A stretch of DNA of 64,000 nucleotides from Streptomyces wuyuanensis (GTDB taxonomy: Bacteria; Actinomycetota; Actinomycetes; Streptomycetales; Streptomycetaceae). Of the stretch, positions 54,392 through 62,443 are shown piece by piece. Within the stretch, counting starts at the first letter, position 1; each line of letters starts with the position of its first letter. The notes under the pieces are model-generated. The model saw only the letters and a list, made by a program, of their open reading frames with translations. It was not told where the DNA came from and made no database searches. A program made the translations under genes and the position numbers. The stretch covers positions 124,001 through 188,000 of the forward strand of contig NZ_FNHI01000001.1 in the NCBI RefSeq assembly GCF_900103455.1, written 5' to 3'.

Positions 54392-54481
54392 ATGAGCGAG
54401 GAGAACTGGGTCGGGCTGATCGTGGCCGTGTCCCTCGTCGGCTATCTGGCCGCCGCCGTGATGCGGCCGGGGAGGTTCTGA
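54392..54481 (+). CDS. kdpF: KdpF, small K+-transporting ATPase subunit
   Basis: A 29-residue hydrophobic peptide beginning MSEENWVGLIVAVSLVGYLA and ending RPGRF, with one TM helix. KdpF normally stabilises the KdpABC complex and reads similarly in other actinobacteria (N-terminal VGL..AVSL.GYL). Odd: it is on the + strand, followed by a KtrB-like gene. The visible kdpABC genes lie 5-10 kb away on the opposite strand, so it is separated from its partners. The kdpA 5' end is outside the window, and a second kdpF could lie there. Confidence 0.8.
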   Translation: MSEENWVGLIVAVSLVGYLAAAVMRPGRF

Positions 54482-54615
54482 GAGTCGCTCGGACGGGTAC
54501 CTCGTGCCGCCCGCTGCCCGGTCCGGGGCGCCGAGGTAGGGTGACCGCCGCCGGTTCGTTGACGGGTTCGATACGCCCCCCGGCCATGGAGCGGTGAACC
54601 GAGGGAGGCCGGCGG

Positions 54616-55989
54616 GTGGCTGGGCAGCTGACGAGAGTGCGGCGGTCGCTGTTCGCCGTGCACCCGGCCCGGACCCTGGTCATGGCCTTCGGCGCGGTGA
54701 TCCTGCTGGGCGCGTTTCTGCTGACACTGCCGGTGTCCTCGGAGGAGGGCGCGGCGACCGGGTTCGTGACGGCCCTGTTCACGTCCACCTCCGCAGTGTG
54801 CGTGACCGGTCTGGTCGTGGTGGACACCGGCACGTACTGGAGCGGGTTCGGCGAGGGCGTGATCCTCGCGCTGATCCAGGTCGGCGGCTTCGGCATCATG
54901 ACCATGGCCTCGCTTCTCGCGCTGCTGGTCTCGGGCAAGCTGCGGCTGCGGATGCAGTTGACGGCCCAGGCGGAGACGAAGAGCCTGGGGATCGGCGACG
55001 TACGCCGCGTCCTGCTCGGCGTCGCGGGAACCACGCTCGCCGTGGAACTCGCCGTGGGGGCCTGGCTCGCGCTGCGCTTCCGGTTCGGCTACGACCAGTC
55101 CATCGCCGACGCGGCGTACTCGGGGCTCTTCCACGCCGTCTCCGCCTTCAACAACGCGGGCTTCGGCCTGCACGTCGACAGCCTCACCCCGTACGCGCAG
55201 GACCCCTGGGTGACGCTGCCCATCGCCCTGGCGGTCATCCTCGGCGGGCTCGGCTTTCCCGTCCTGCTGGAACTGCTGCGGCACCGCACGCGCCGGAGGC
55301 TCACCGGCCGGCGCACCTGGTCGTTGCACACGCGGATGACGCTGGTGACCACCGTCGCGCTGCTGCTGACCGGCACGGTGCTCACCTGCCTGCTGGAGTG
55401 GACCAACCCCGGGACTCTGGGGCGGTTCGACTGGGACGAGAAGTTCCTCAACGGGTTCTTCCACTCCGCGATGAGCCGCACGGCCGGGTTCAACGCCGTC
55501 GACATCGGCGCCATGCACGCCTCCACACTGCTGATGACCTGCACGCTGATGTTCATCGGCGGCGGCAGCGCCGGTACGGCCGGCGGCATCAAGGTGACCA
55601 CGTTCGCGGTCCTGGCCGCCGCGATCTGGGCGGAGGTGCGGGGCGAGCCGAACTCCAGCGTCATGGGCAGGCGTCTGGCCCCCCACGTGCTGCGCCAGGC
55701 GCTGACCGTCGCTCTGCTGGCCGTGGGACTGGTGATCGGTGCCACGCTCGCCCTGCTCACGGTGTCCTCGGCCCCGATGGAAGCCGTCCTGTTCGAGGCG
55801 GTGTCCGCGTTCGGCACCGTCGGTCTGTCCACCGGCATCACGGCCGACTTCCCGGATTCCGGACAGTTGGTGCTGATCCTGCTGATGTTCGTCGGCCGGC
55901 TCGGTCCGGTCACTCTGGTCTCGGCCCTCGCCCTGCGCGAGCGGACCCGCCGCTACCAGCTTCCCGAGGAGCGACCTGTCATTGGGTAA
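54616..55989 (+). CDS. KtrB/TrkH-type K+ uptake membrane subunit
   Basis: A 457-residue protein of the Trk/Ktr/HKT superfamily with four M1-P-M2 repeats. The pore glycines can be seen in STSAVCVTGLVVVDTGTYWS, AVSAFNNAGFGLHVDSL, SRTAGFNAVDIGAMH and SAFGTVGLSTGITADFP. The flexible gate loop GGGSAGTAGGIKVTTFAVL lies in repeat 3. It imports K+ with Na+ or H+ and needs an RCK subunit, the next gene, whose TTG start overlaps it by 8 bases. GTG at 54616. It follows kdpF by 134 bases. Confidence 0.92.
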   Translation: MAGQLTRVRRSLFAVHPARTLVMAFGAVILLGAFLLTLPVSSEEGAATGFVTALFTSTSAVCVTGLVVVDTGTYWSGFGEGVILALIQVGGFGIMTMASLLALLVSGKLRLRMQLTAQAETKSLGIGDVRRVLLGVAGTTLAVELAVGAWLALRFRFGYDQSIADAAYSGLFHAVSAFNNAGFGLHVDSLTPYAQDPWVTLPIALAVILGGLGFPVLLELLRHRTRRRLTGRRTWSLHTRMTLVTTVALLLTGTVLTCLLEWTNPGTLGRFDWDEKFLNGFFHSAMSRTAGFNAVDIGAMHASTLLMTCTLMFIGGGSAGTAGGIKVTTFAVLAAAIWAEVRGEPNSSVMGRRLAPHVLRQALTVALLAVGLVIGATLALLTVSSAPMEAVLFEAVSAFGTVGLSTGITADFPDSGQLVLILLMFVGRLGPVTLVSALALRERTRRYQLPEERPVIG

Positions 55990-56701
55990 CTATCTGCACT
56001 CCCTTCGCCGGCGCCGCCGCAAGCGGCTCGCCGCCCAGTACCCGGAGATGAGCGACCAGCGTGTGGCGGTGATCGGTCTGGGCCGCTTCGGCAGCTCCCT
56101 GGCCCTGGAACTGACCCGGCGCGGCTGGGACGTGCTCGGAATCGACACCGACCCCGCGCTCGTCCAGCGCCACAGCGATACACTCACGCACTCCGCGGTC
56201 GCCGACTGCACCGACCCGGAGGTGCTGCGGCAGCTCGGCGTGCACGAGTTCACCAGCGCGGTCGTCGGTATCGGCACGGACATGGAGGCCAGCATCCTGA
56301 TCGCCTCCAACCTCCTGGAGGAGAACGTCCCCAACATCTGGGCGAAGGCGATCAGCCGCCAGCACGGCCAGATCCTGGAGCGGCTCGGCGTCCACCACGT
56401 CGTTCTGCCCGAGCACGAGATGGGCGAGCGGGTGGCCCACCTGGTGACGGGCCGGATGCTCGACTTCATCGAGTTCGACGACGACTACGCCCTGGTGAAG
56501 ACCGTTGCCCCGGACAGCGTCACAGGCGTTCCGCTCAGCCAGAGCGGCGTGCGCAGCAAGCACGGGGTGACGGTCGTCGGGATCAAGCGGCGTGGTGAGG
56601 ACTTCACCCATGCGACCGCCGAGACGGTGGTCGCCAAGGGGGATGTCGTCATCGTCACCGGCAAGACCCGTGCGGTGGAGACGTTCGCCGAGATGAGCTG
56701 A
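55982..56701 (+). CDS. KtrA-type RCK regulatory subunit
   Basis: 239 residues. A basic N-terminus (LHSLRRRRRKRLAAQYPEMS) precedes the RCK-N Rossmann domain (QRVAVIGLGRFGSSLALELT, VLGIDTDPALVQ) and RCK-C (residues about 155-235: YALVKTVAPDSVTGVPLSQS). It gates the KtrB pore in response to ATP/ADP or c-di-AMP. The start is TTG at 55982 with GAGGAG about 10 bases upstream, within the ktrB gene; ATG 56048 is an alternative lacking the basic segment. It converges with kdpD2 41 bases away. Confidence 0.9.
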   Translation: MGNYLHSLRRRRRKRLAAQYPEMSDQRVAVIGLGRFGSSLALELTRRGWDVLGIDTDPALVQRHSDTLTHSAVADCTDPEVLRQLGVHEFTSAVVGIGTDMEASILIASNLLEENVPNIWAKAISRQHGQILERLGVHHVVLPEHEMGERVAHLVTGRMLDFIEFDDDYALVKTVAPDSVTGVPLSQSGVRSKHGVTVVGIKRRGEDFTHATAETVVAKGDVVIVTGKTRAVETFAEMS

Positions 56702-56742
56702 GACCGGCACGGGCCACGGCCACGGCCGACCCGGTCGTCGGC

Positions 56743-59289
56743 TCAGGTGGTCGCATCAGCCGGAAGCTCGGGGCGGACCGGCTGATGGGCCGCTGACTTC
56801 GGGAGGGCGATCACCATCGTCAGACCTCCGCCGGGAGTGTCCTCGGCGCCGACGGTGCCGCCCATGGCCTCCACGAACCCCCGCGCGACCGCGAGGCCGA
56901 GCCCGACACCGGCGCCGCGAGGCGCGTCGCCGTACCTCTGGAACGGCTCGAAGACGGCGTCCTTGGCCTCGTCGGGGATACCGGGCCCGCGGTCGACGAC
57001 GCGCAGTTCCACCCGGTCGCCGATCGCGCTGGCGGCCACCAGGACCGGGGTGCCGGACGGGGTGTACTTGACGGCGTTCTCGACGATGTTGGCCACGGCC
57101 CGCTCCAGCAGGCCCCGGTCCACCGTGACCATCGGCAGGGTCTCCGGGATGTCCAGGGCGACGCTGTCCTCCGGTACGCCGCCCAGCGCCATCGGCACGA
57201 CCTCGTCGACGTCGGTCTCGCGGAACACCGGCATGACCGTCCCTGTCTGCAGCCGGGACATGTCGAGGAGATTCCCGACCAGGTGATCAAGACGGTCGGT
57301 GCCCTCCTCGATGCCGACCAGCAACTCGGCCCGGTCCTCCTCCGACCATTCGACGTCGTCGGCGCGCAGCGAGGTGACGGCGGCCTTGATGCCGGCCAGC
57401 GGGGTGCGCAGGTCGTGGCTGACGGCGGCGAGCAGGGCGGTACGGATCTTGTTGCCCTCTGCGAGCTTCCTGGCCTCGGCCGCCTCGCCCACCAGTCGCT
57501 GACGGTCCAGGACGACGGCGGCCTGGGAGGCGAAGGCGCCCAGGACACGACGGTCCTCGGCGGGCAGGACCCGGCCGGTAAGGGCCAGGGCCAGACGGTC
57601 GTTGACGGGCATGTCGACGTCGGCGTCCTCGGGCCGGGCGACCGGACGGGCCTGGCCGACACTGCCCACGCAGGTCCACGGCTCGACGTCGCTGGTGCGC
57701 TTGAGCAGGGCGACGGACTCCATGGCGAAGGTCTCCCGCACCCGGTCGAGCAGCGTCTCCAGGCTGGTGTCGCCGCGCAGCACACTGCCCGCGAGCAGGA
57801 ACAGGGTCTCGGACTCCGCCCGCAGCCGGGCTGCCTGCTGGGTGCGGCGCGCCGCGAGACCGACGACCGAGGCCACGGACGCCGCGACGGCGAAGAAGAC
57901 GAAGAAGGCGAAGATGTTCTCGGGGTCGGCGATGGTCCACGTGTGGACGGGGGGCGTGAAGTACCAGTTCAGGAGCAGTGAGCCGACGGTGGCCGAGGCG
58001 AGCGCCGGCCACATCCCGCCCAGCAGCGCCGCCGCGACGGTCACGGCCATGAAGAGCTGCATCTCGTTGGCCAGCCCCGTCCCGCCGCCCGTCGACGTCA
58101 GCACCAGGGTGAGCAGGAGCGGCCCGGCGACGCCGACCAGCCAGCCCGCCACGAGGCGCGGGCCTCCGAGGCGGCTGCGCTGCCGTCTGGGCAGCCCCCG
58201 GCCCTGGCCGACCGCGTCGTGCGTGACGATGTGGACGTCCAGGTCGGGGCCCGACTCACGGGCCACGGTGGCGCTTACCCCGGGCCCGAACACGTACTGC
58301 CACGAACGGCGGCGGCTCGCGCCCAGCACGATCTGGGTGGCGTTCACCCCGCGGGCGAACTCCAGCAGCGCGGAGGGGATGTCCTCGCCTATGACGTGGT
58401 GGAACGTTCCGCCGAGGTCCTCGACAAGGGTCCGCTGGACCGCAAGCTCCTTCGGCGAGGCCGAGGTAAGACCGTCGCTGCGGGCGATGTAGACGGCCAG
58501 CACCTCGCCGCCCGCGCCCTTCTCGGCCAGCCGGGCGGCCCGGCGGATCAGGGTCCGGCCCTCGGGACCGCCGGTGAGGCCGACGACGATTCGCTCCCGG
58601 GACCCCCAGATCGCGGAGACCCCGTGGTCCGAGCGGTACTGGTTGAGGTACTCGTCGACTCGGTCGGCCACCCACAGCAGCGCCAGCTCGCGCAGGGCGG
58701 TGAGGTTGCCGGGCCGGAAGTAGTTGGACAGGGCGGCGTCGATCTTGTCCGGCTTGTAGATGTTCCCGTGTGCCATCCGCCGCCGCAACGCCTCCGGCGA
58801 CATGTCGACGAGTTCGATCTGGTCCGCGCGGCGGACGACCTCGTCGGGGACGGTCTCCTTCTGCCGTACGCCGGTTATCGACTCGACGACGTCGCCGAGT
58901 GACTCCAGGTGCTGGATGTTCGCCGTCGATATGACGTCGATGCCGGCCGCGAGGAGGTCCTCGACGTCCTGCCAGCGCTTGCTGTTGCGCGAGCCGGGGA
59001 TGTTGGTGTGCGGGAGCTCGTCCACCAGGGCGACGGCCGGACGGCGGGCCAGGACGGCGTCGACGTCCATCTCGGTGAAGACGGTTCCCCGGTACTCGAG
59101 CTCGCGGCGGGGAATCTGCTCCAGGCCGTGCAGCATGACCTCCGTGCGCGGCCGGTCGTGGTGCTCGACGAAGGCGACCACACAGTCCGTGCCCCGCTCG
59201 ACACGGCGGTGGGCCTCGGAGAGCATCGCGTACGTCTTGCCGACGCCCGGCGCCGCGCCGAGGTAGATCCGAAGCTTTCCGCGTCCCAT
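56743..59289 (-). CDS. kdpD: Sensor histidine kinase KdpD (copy 2, in the kdp operon)
   Basis: An 848-residue paralogue of the kinase at 21991-24534, with the same domain order: KdpD/Walker A (GAAPGVGKTYAML), Usp, four TM helices, GAF, HisKA with H625 and HATPase. Identical tracts of about 100 bases in the N-terminal coding part suggest recombination between copies. Two unusual residues lie near the Walker B strand: VDELPHTNIPG (Pro where KdpD normally has Ala) and STANIQHLES (Ala for Val). Its own kdpE is a remnant, so signalling must go through another response regulator. It ends the kdpABC operon and converges with the KtrA-type gene. Confidence 0.92.
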   Translation of the reverse strand: MGRGKLRIYLGAAPGVGKTYAMLSEAHRRVERGTDCVVAFVEHHDRPRTEVMLHGLEQIPRRELEYRGTVFTEMDVDAVLARRPAVALVDELPHTNIPGSRNSKRWQDVEDLLAAGIDVISTANIQHLESLGDVVESITGVRQKETVPDEVVRRADQIELVDMSPEALRRRMAHGNIYKPDKIDAALSNYFRPGNLTALRELALLWVADRVDEYLNQYRSDHGVSAIWGSRERIVVGLTGGPEGRTLIRRAARLAEKGAGGEVLAVYIARSDGLTSASPKELAVQRTLVEDLGGTFHHVIGEDIPSALLEFARGVNATQIVLGASRRRSWQYVFGPGVSATVARESGPDLDVHIVTHDAVGQGRGLPRRQRSRLGGPRLVAGWLVGVAGPLLLTLVLTSTGGGTGLANEMQLFMAVTVAAALLGGMWPALASATVGSLLLNWYFTPPVHTWTIADPENIFAFFVFFAVAASVASVVGLAARRTQQAARLRAESETLFLLAGSVLRGDTSLETLLDRVRETFAMESVALLKRTSDVEPWTCVGSVGQARPVARPEDADVDMPVNDRLALALTGRVLPAEDRRVLGAFASQAAVVLDRQRLVGEAAEARKLAEGNKIRTALLAAVSHDLRTPLAGIKAAVTSLRADDVEWSEEDRAELLVGIEEGTDRLDHLVGNLLDMSRLQTGTVMPVFRETDVDEVVPMALGGVPEDSVALDIPETLPMVTVDRGLLERAVANIVENAVKYTPSGTPVLVAASAIGDRVELRVVDRGPGIPDEAKDAVFEPFQRYGDAPRGAGVGLGLAVARGFVEAMGGTVGAEDTPGGGLTMVIALPKSAAHQPVRPELPADATT

Positions 59290-59369
59290 GGGTGCGATCT
59301 TTCGTGTCGAAGCAGATGGTTCCGTGGCCGGCGCGGACGATTCCACGGCCTGCCCTGGGCGAGCGCCAC

Positions 59370-59564
59370 TCAGCCTTCGAAGCGGTGGCCCATCCCCGGT
59401 TCCGTGATCAGGTAGCGCGGGTGGGAGGGGCCGTCTGCGCTCGGCGGCAAGCCGTGGTGCGGTGGTGCCGTCGGGGGCCGCGTCCACCTCGTACGCGCGC
59501 GCCCGGAGGTTGACCGTCAGGGCCACGGGCGGCGGTTCGTCCTCGACCACCAGGACCGGGTCAT
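59370..59564 (-). pseudogene. kdpE remnant (internal deletion and frameshift)
   Basis: Reading leftward from an ATG at 59564, a one-base loss after codon 2 is followed by VLVVEDEPPPVALTVNLRAR and AYEVDAAPDGTTAPRLAAE, the KdpE N-terminus. The far end reads PRYLITEPGMGHRFEG stop, the KdpE C-terminus. About 170 internal residues, including the phospho-Asp and most of the winged helix, are gone. Flanked by kdpC and kdpD2, so the ancestral order was kdpABCED or a close variant. The intact KdpE at 24585 aligns with both ends. Confidence 0.85.
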
Positions 59565-59680
59565 TGAGGGTGCCACCTTTCTTGTCGTCTCCTCGTTCAA
59601 GGATCCGTCGGCGGGTACGGGAACCGCCGGGCGGGTGGAGTCCCGGCCCGGCGGTTCCCAGCGGCCTGCCGACGGGACCG

Positions 59681-60292
59681 TCAGTGGGCGGCCAGGTCCT
59701 TCAGCGCGAGGTTGAGCCTGAGGACGTTGATGTGCGGCTCGCCGAGGAAGCCGGCGGTGCGGCCCTCGGTGTGATCGTCGACCAGCTTCGTGACCTGCTG
59801 CTCGGACAGCCCGTTGGCCTTGGCGACCCGCTTGATCTGGATCTCCGCGTACTCCGGGGAGATGTGCGGGTCGATCGCGGAGGCCGAGCCGGTGACCGCG
59901 TCCTTGGGGACCTCGGACTCCGGTACGCCGTTGAAGGAGGCGACCTGCTTCTTCGCGTCGCCGACCATCTTGGTGAGCTTGGCGTCGGAGGCGCCGAGCT
60001 GGCTGGAGCCGGTGGCCAGCGGGTCGTAGCCGCTGTTGGACGGGCGCGGCTGGAACCACTTCGGGTCCGGGTTCTCCGTGCCCCTGATGTTCCAGGTCTG
60101 GCCGATGAGCTCGGAGCCGACCTCCCTGCCATCGGCCTTCACGATCGAGCCGTTGGCCTTGTCGTTGAAGAGGCCCTGGGCGATGCCGGTGACCGCGAGG
60201 GGGTAGAGGACGCCGGTCACGACCGTGAGGACGAGCAGCATGCGCAGCGCGGCCCAGGCCAGGCGTCCCGTGTTCGCTACGGAGTTGTTCAT
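59681..60292 (-). CDS. kdpC: K+-transporting ATPase subunit C (KdpC)
   Basis: A 203-residue protein with one N-terminal TM helix (MLLVLTVVTGVLYPLAVTGI) and a soluble extracytoplasmic domain (WFQPRPSNSGYDPLATGSSQ, SASAIDPHISPEYAEIQIKR, HTEGRTAGFLGEPHINVLRL). The GLPRVNVL-like element is GEPHINVLRLN. It stabilises the KdpA-KdpB complex. The start lies 6 bases downstream of the kdpB stop. The next gene is the kdpE remnant, 116 bases further on. Confidence 0.93.
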   Translation of the reverse strand: MNNSVANTGRLAWAALRMLLVLTVVTGVLYPLAVTGIAQGLFNDKANGSIVKADGREVGSELIGQTWNIRGTENPDPKWFQPRPSNSGYDPLATGSSQLGASDAKLTKMVGDAKKQVASFNGVPESEVPKDAVTGSASAIDPHISPEYAEIQIKRVAKANGLSEQQVTKLVDDHTEGRTAGFLGEPHINVLRLNLALKDLAAH

Positions 60293-60298
60293 AGCCGA

Positions 60299-62443
60299 TC
60301 AGCCGATTCCGGGGATGAGGGAGATGAGCAGGTCGATGAGCTTGATCCCGATGAACGGGGCGACGAGGCCGCCGAGGCCGTACAGGCCCAGGTTCCGGCG
60401 GAGCATCTTGTCCGCGCTGGTCGGCCGGTAGCGCACGCCCTTCAGGGCGAGCGGGACGAGGGCGAGGATGATCAGTGCGTTGAAGACGACCGCGGAGAGG
60501 ATCGCGGACTCGGGCGAGGCCAGGCCCATGATGTTGAGCTTGTCCAGCGACGGGTAGGCCACCGCGAACATCGCCGGGATGATCGCGAAGTACTTCGCGA
60601 CGTCGTTGGCGATGGAGAAGGTGGTCAGCGCGCCTCGGGTGATGAGGAGCTGCTTGCCGATCTCGACGATCTCGATGAGCTTGGTCGGGTTCGAGTCGAG
60701 GTCGACCATGTTGCCGGCCTCCTTCGCGGCCGACGTGCCCGTGTTCATCGCCACGCCGACGTCCGCCTGGGCGAGCGCCGGGGCGTCGTTCGTGCCGTCG
60801 CCGGTCATCGCCACGAGCTTGCCGCCGGCCTGCTCGCGCTTGATGAGCGCCATCTTGTCCTCGGGCGTGGCCTCGGCCAGGAAGTCGTCGACGCCCGCCT
60901 CCTCGGCGATGGCCTTGGCGGTCAGCGGGTTGTCGCCCGTGATCATGATCGTCTTGATGCCCATGCGGCGCAGCTCGTCGAACCGCTCCCGCATGCCCTC
61001 CTTGACGACGTCCTTCAGGTGGACGACACCGAGGACACGGGCACCCTTGTCGTCCTTGGCGGCGACGAGCAGCGGCGTGCCGCCGGCCTGCGAGATGCGG
61101 TCGGTCAGCTCACGGGCGTCGGGGGCGACGGTGCCGCCCTGCTCCTCGACCCAGGCCACGACCGAACCGGTGGCGCCTTTACGGACCTGACGGCCGTCGA
61201 CATCCACACCCGACATACGAGTCTGCGCCGTGAAGGCGATCCACGCGGCGTGGGCCAGTTCGCCCTGGTGGCGCTCGCGCAGCCCGTACATCTCCTTGGC
61301 GAGGACGACGATCGAGCGGCCCTCGGGGGTCTCGTCGGCCAGCGAGGAGAGCTGGGCGGCGTCGGCGACCTCGGCCTCGGTCGTACCGCGTACGGGCACG
61401 AACTCGGCGGCCTGGCGGTTGCCCAGGGTGATGGTGCCGGTCTTGTCGAGCAGCAGCGTCGACACGTCACCGGCGGCCTCGACCGCACGCCCGGACATCG
61501 CGAGGACGTTGCGCTGGACCAGTCGGTCCATACCCGCGATGCCGATCGCGGAGAGCAGCGCGCCGATGGTCGTCGGGATGAGGCAGACGAGCAGGGCCGT
61601 CAGGACGATCAACGACGTCTGCTGGTCGGCACCGGCGTAGATCGCGAAGGGCTTCAGGGTGACGACGGCGAGCAGGAACACGATGGTGAGGGACGCCAGC
61701 AGGATGTTGAGGGCGATCTCGTTGGGGGTCTTCTGCCGCGCCGCGCCCTCGACCAGGTTGATCATCCGGTCGATGAACGTCTCGCCGGGCTTCGTCGTGA
61801 TCTTGATGACGATCCGGTCGGAGAGGACCTTCGTTCCGCCGGTCACGGCCGAACGGTCGCCGCCGGACTCGCGGATGACCGGGGCCGATTCGCCGGTGAT
61901 GGCGGACTCGTCCACGGACGCGACGCCCTCGACGACGTCACCGTCGCCGGGGATGATGTCGCCGGCCTCGCAGACCACCAGGTCACCGATCTTCAGCCCG
62001 GTGCCGGGGACCCGCTCCTCGTCCTCGCCGATGATGCGGCGGGCGACCGTGTCGGTCTTGGCCTTGCGCAGGGTGTCGGCCTGCGCCTTGCCGCGGCCCT
62101 CGGCGACGGCCTCGGCCAGGTTGGCGAAGATCGTGGTGAGCCAGAGCCAGGCGGTGATCGCCCAGCCGAACCAGTCGCCCGGGTTCTTGACCGCGAGCAC
62201 GGTGGTGACCACCGAGCCGACCAGAACCACGAACATGACCGGCGACTTGACCATCACGCGCGGGTCGAGCTTGCGCAGCGCGTCCGGCAGGGACTTCACC
62301 AGCTGCTCGGGGTCGAACAGGCCCCCGCCGACCCGGCCTGCCGGTTCCTTGCGCCCGGACGGGCCGTCGGTGTGGGGGGCCAGTGTCGGAGTGACCGTCG
62401 TCTTCTGGGGCACAGCGTCCTGCTTCGCTACGTCGGTGGTCAT
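60299..62443 (-). CDS. kdpB: K+-transporting P-type ATPase subunit B (KdpB)
   Basis: A 714-residue P1A-type ATPase. Phosphorylation site D333 in [14 protein letters not shown]; actuator-domain TGES seen as [13 protein letters not shown]; hinge [36 protein letters not shown]. It energises K+ import through KdpA. The N-terminus is about 25 residues longer than in E. coli (Thr/Pro-rich). ATG 62443 overlaps the kdpA stop (ATGA). The operon order is kdpA-kdpB-kdpC. Confidence 0.95.
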   Translation of the reverse strand: MTTDVAKQDAVPQKTTVTPTLAPHTDGPSGRKEPAGRVGGGLFDPEQLVKSLPDALRKLDPRVMVKSPVMFVVLVGSVVTTVLAVKNPGDWFGWAITAWLWLTTIFANLAEAVAEGRGKAQADTLRKAKTDTVARRIIGEDEERVPGTGLKIGDLVVCEAGDIIPGDGDVVEGVASVDESAITGESAPVIRESGGDRSAVTGGTKVLSDRIVIKITTKPGETFIDRMINLVEGAARQKTPNEIALNILLASLTIVFLLAVVTLKPFAIYAGADQQTSLIVLTALLVCLIPTTIGALLSAIGIAGMDRLVQRNVLAMSGRAVEAAGDVSTLLLDKTGTITLGNRQAAEFVPVRGTTEAEVADAAQLSSLADETPEGRSIVVLAKEMYGLRERHQGELAHAAWIAFTAQTRMSGVDVDGRQVRKGATGSVVAWVEEQGGTVAPDARELTDRISQAGGTPLLVAAKDDKGARVLGVVHLKDVVKEGMRERFDELRRMGIKTIMITGDNPLTAKAIAEEAGVDDFLAEATPEDKMALIKREQAGGKLVAMTGDGTNDAPALAQADVGVAMNTGTSAAKEAGNMVDLDSNPTKLIEIVEIGKQLLITRGALTTFSIANDVAKYFAIIPAMFAVAYPSLDKLNIMGLASPESAILSAVVFNALIILALVPLALKGVRYRPTSADKMLRRNLGLYGLGGLVAPFIGIKLIDLLISLIPGIG

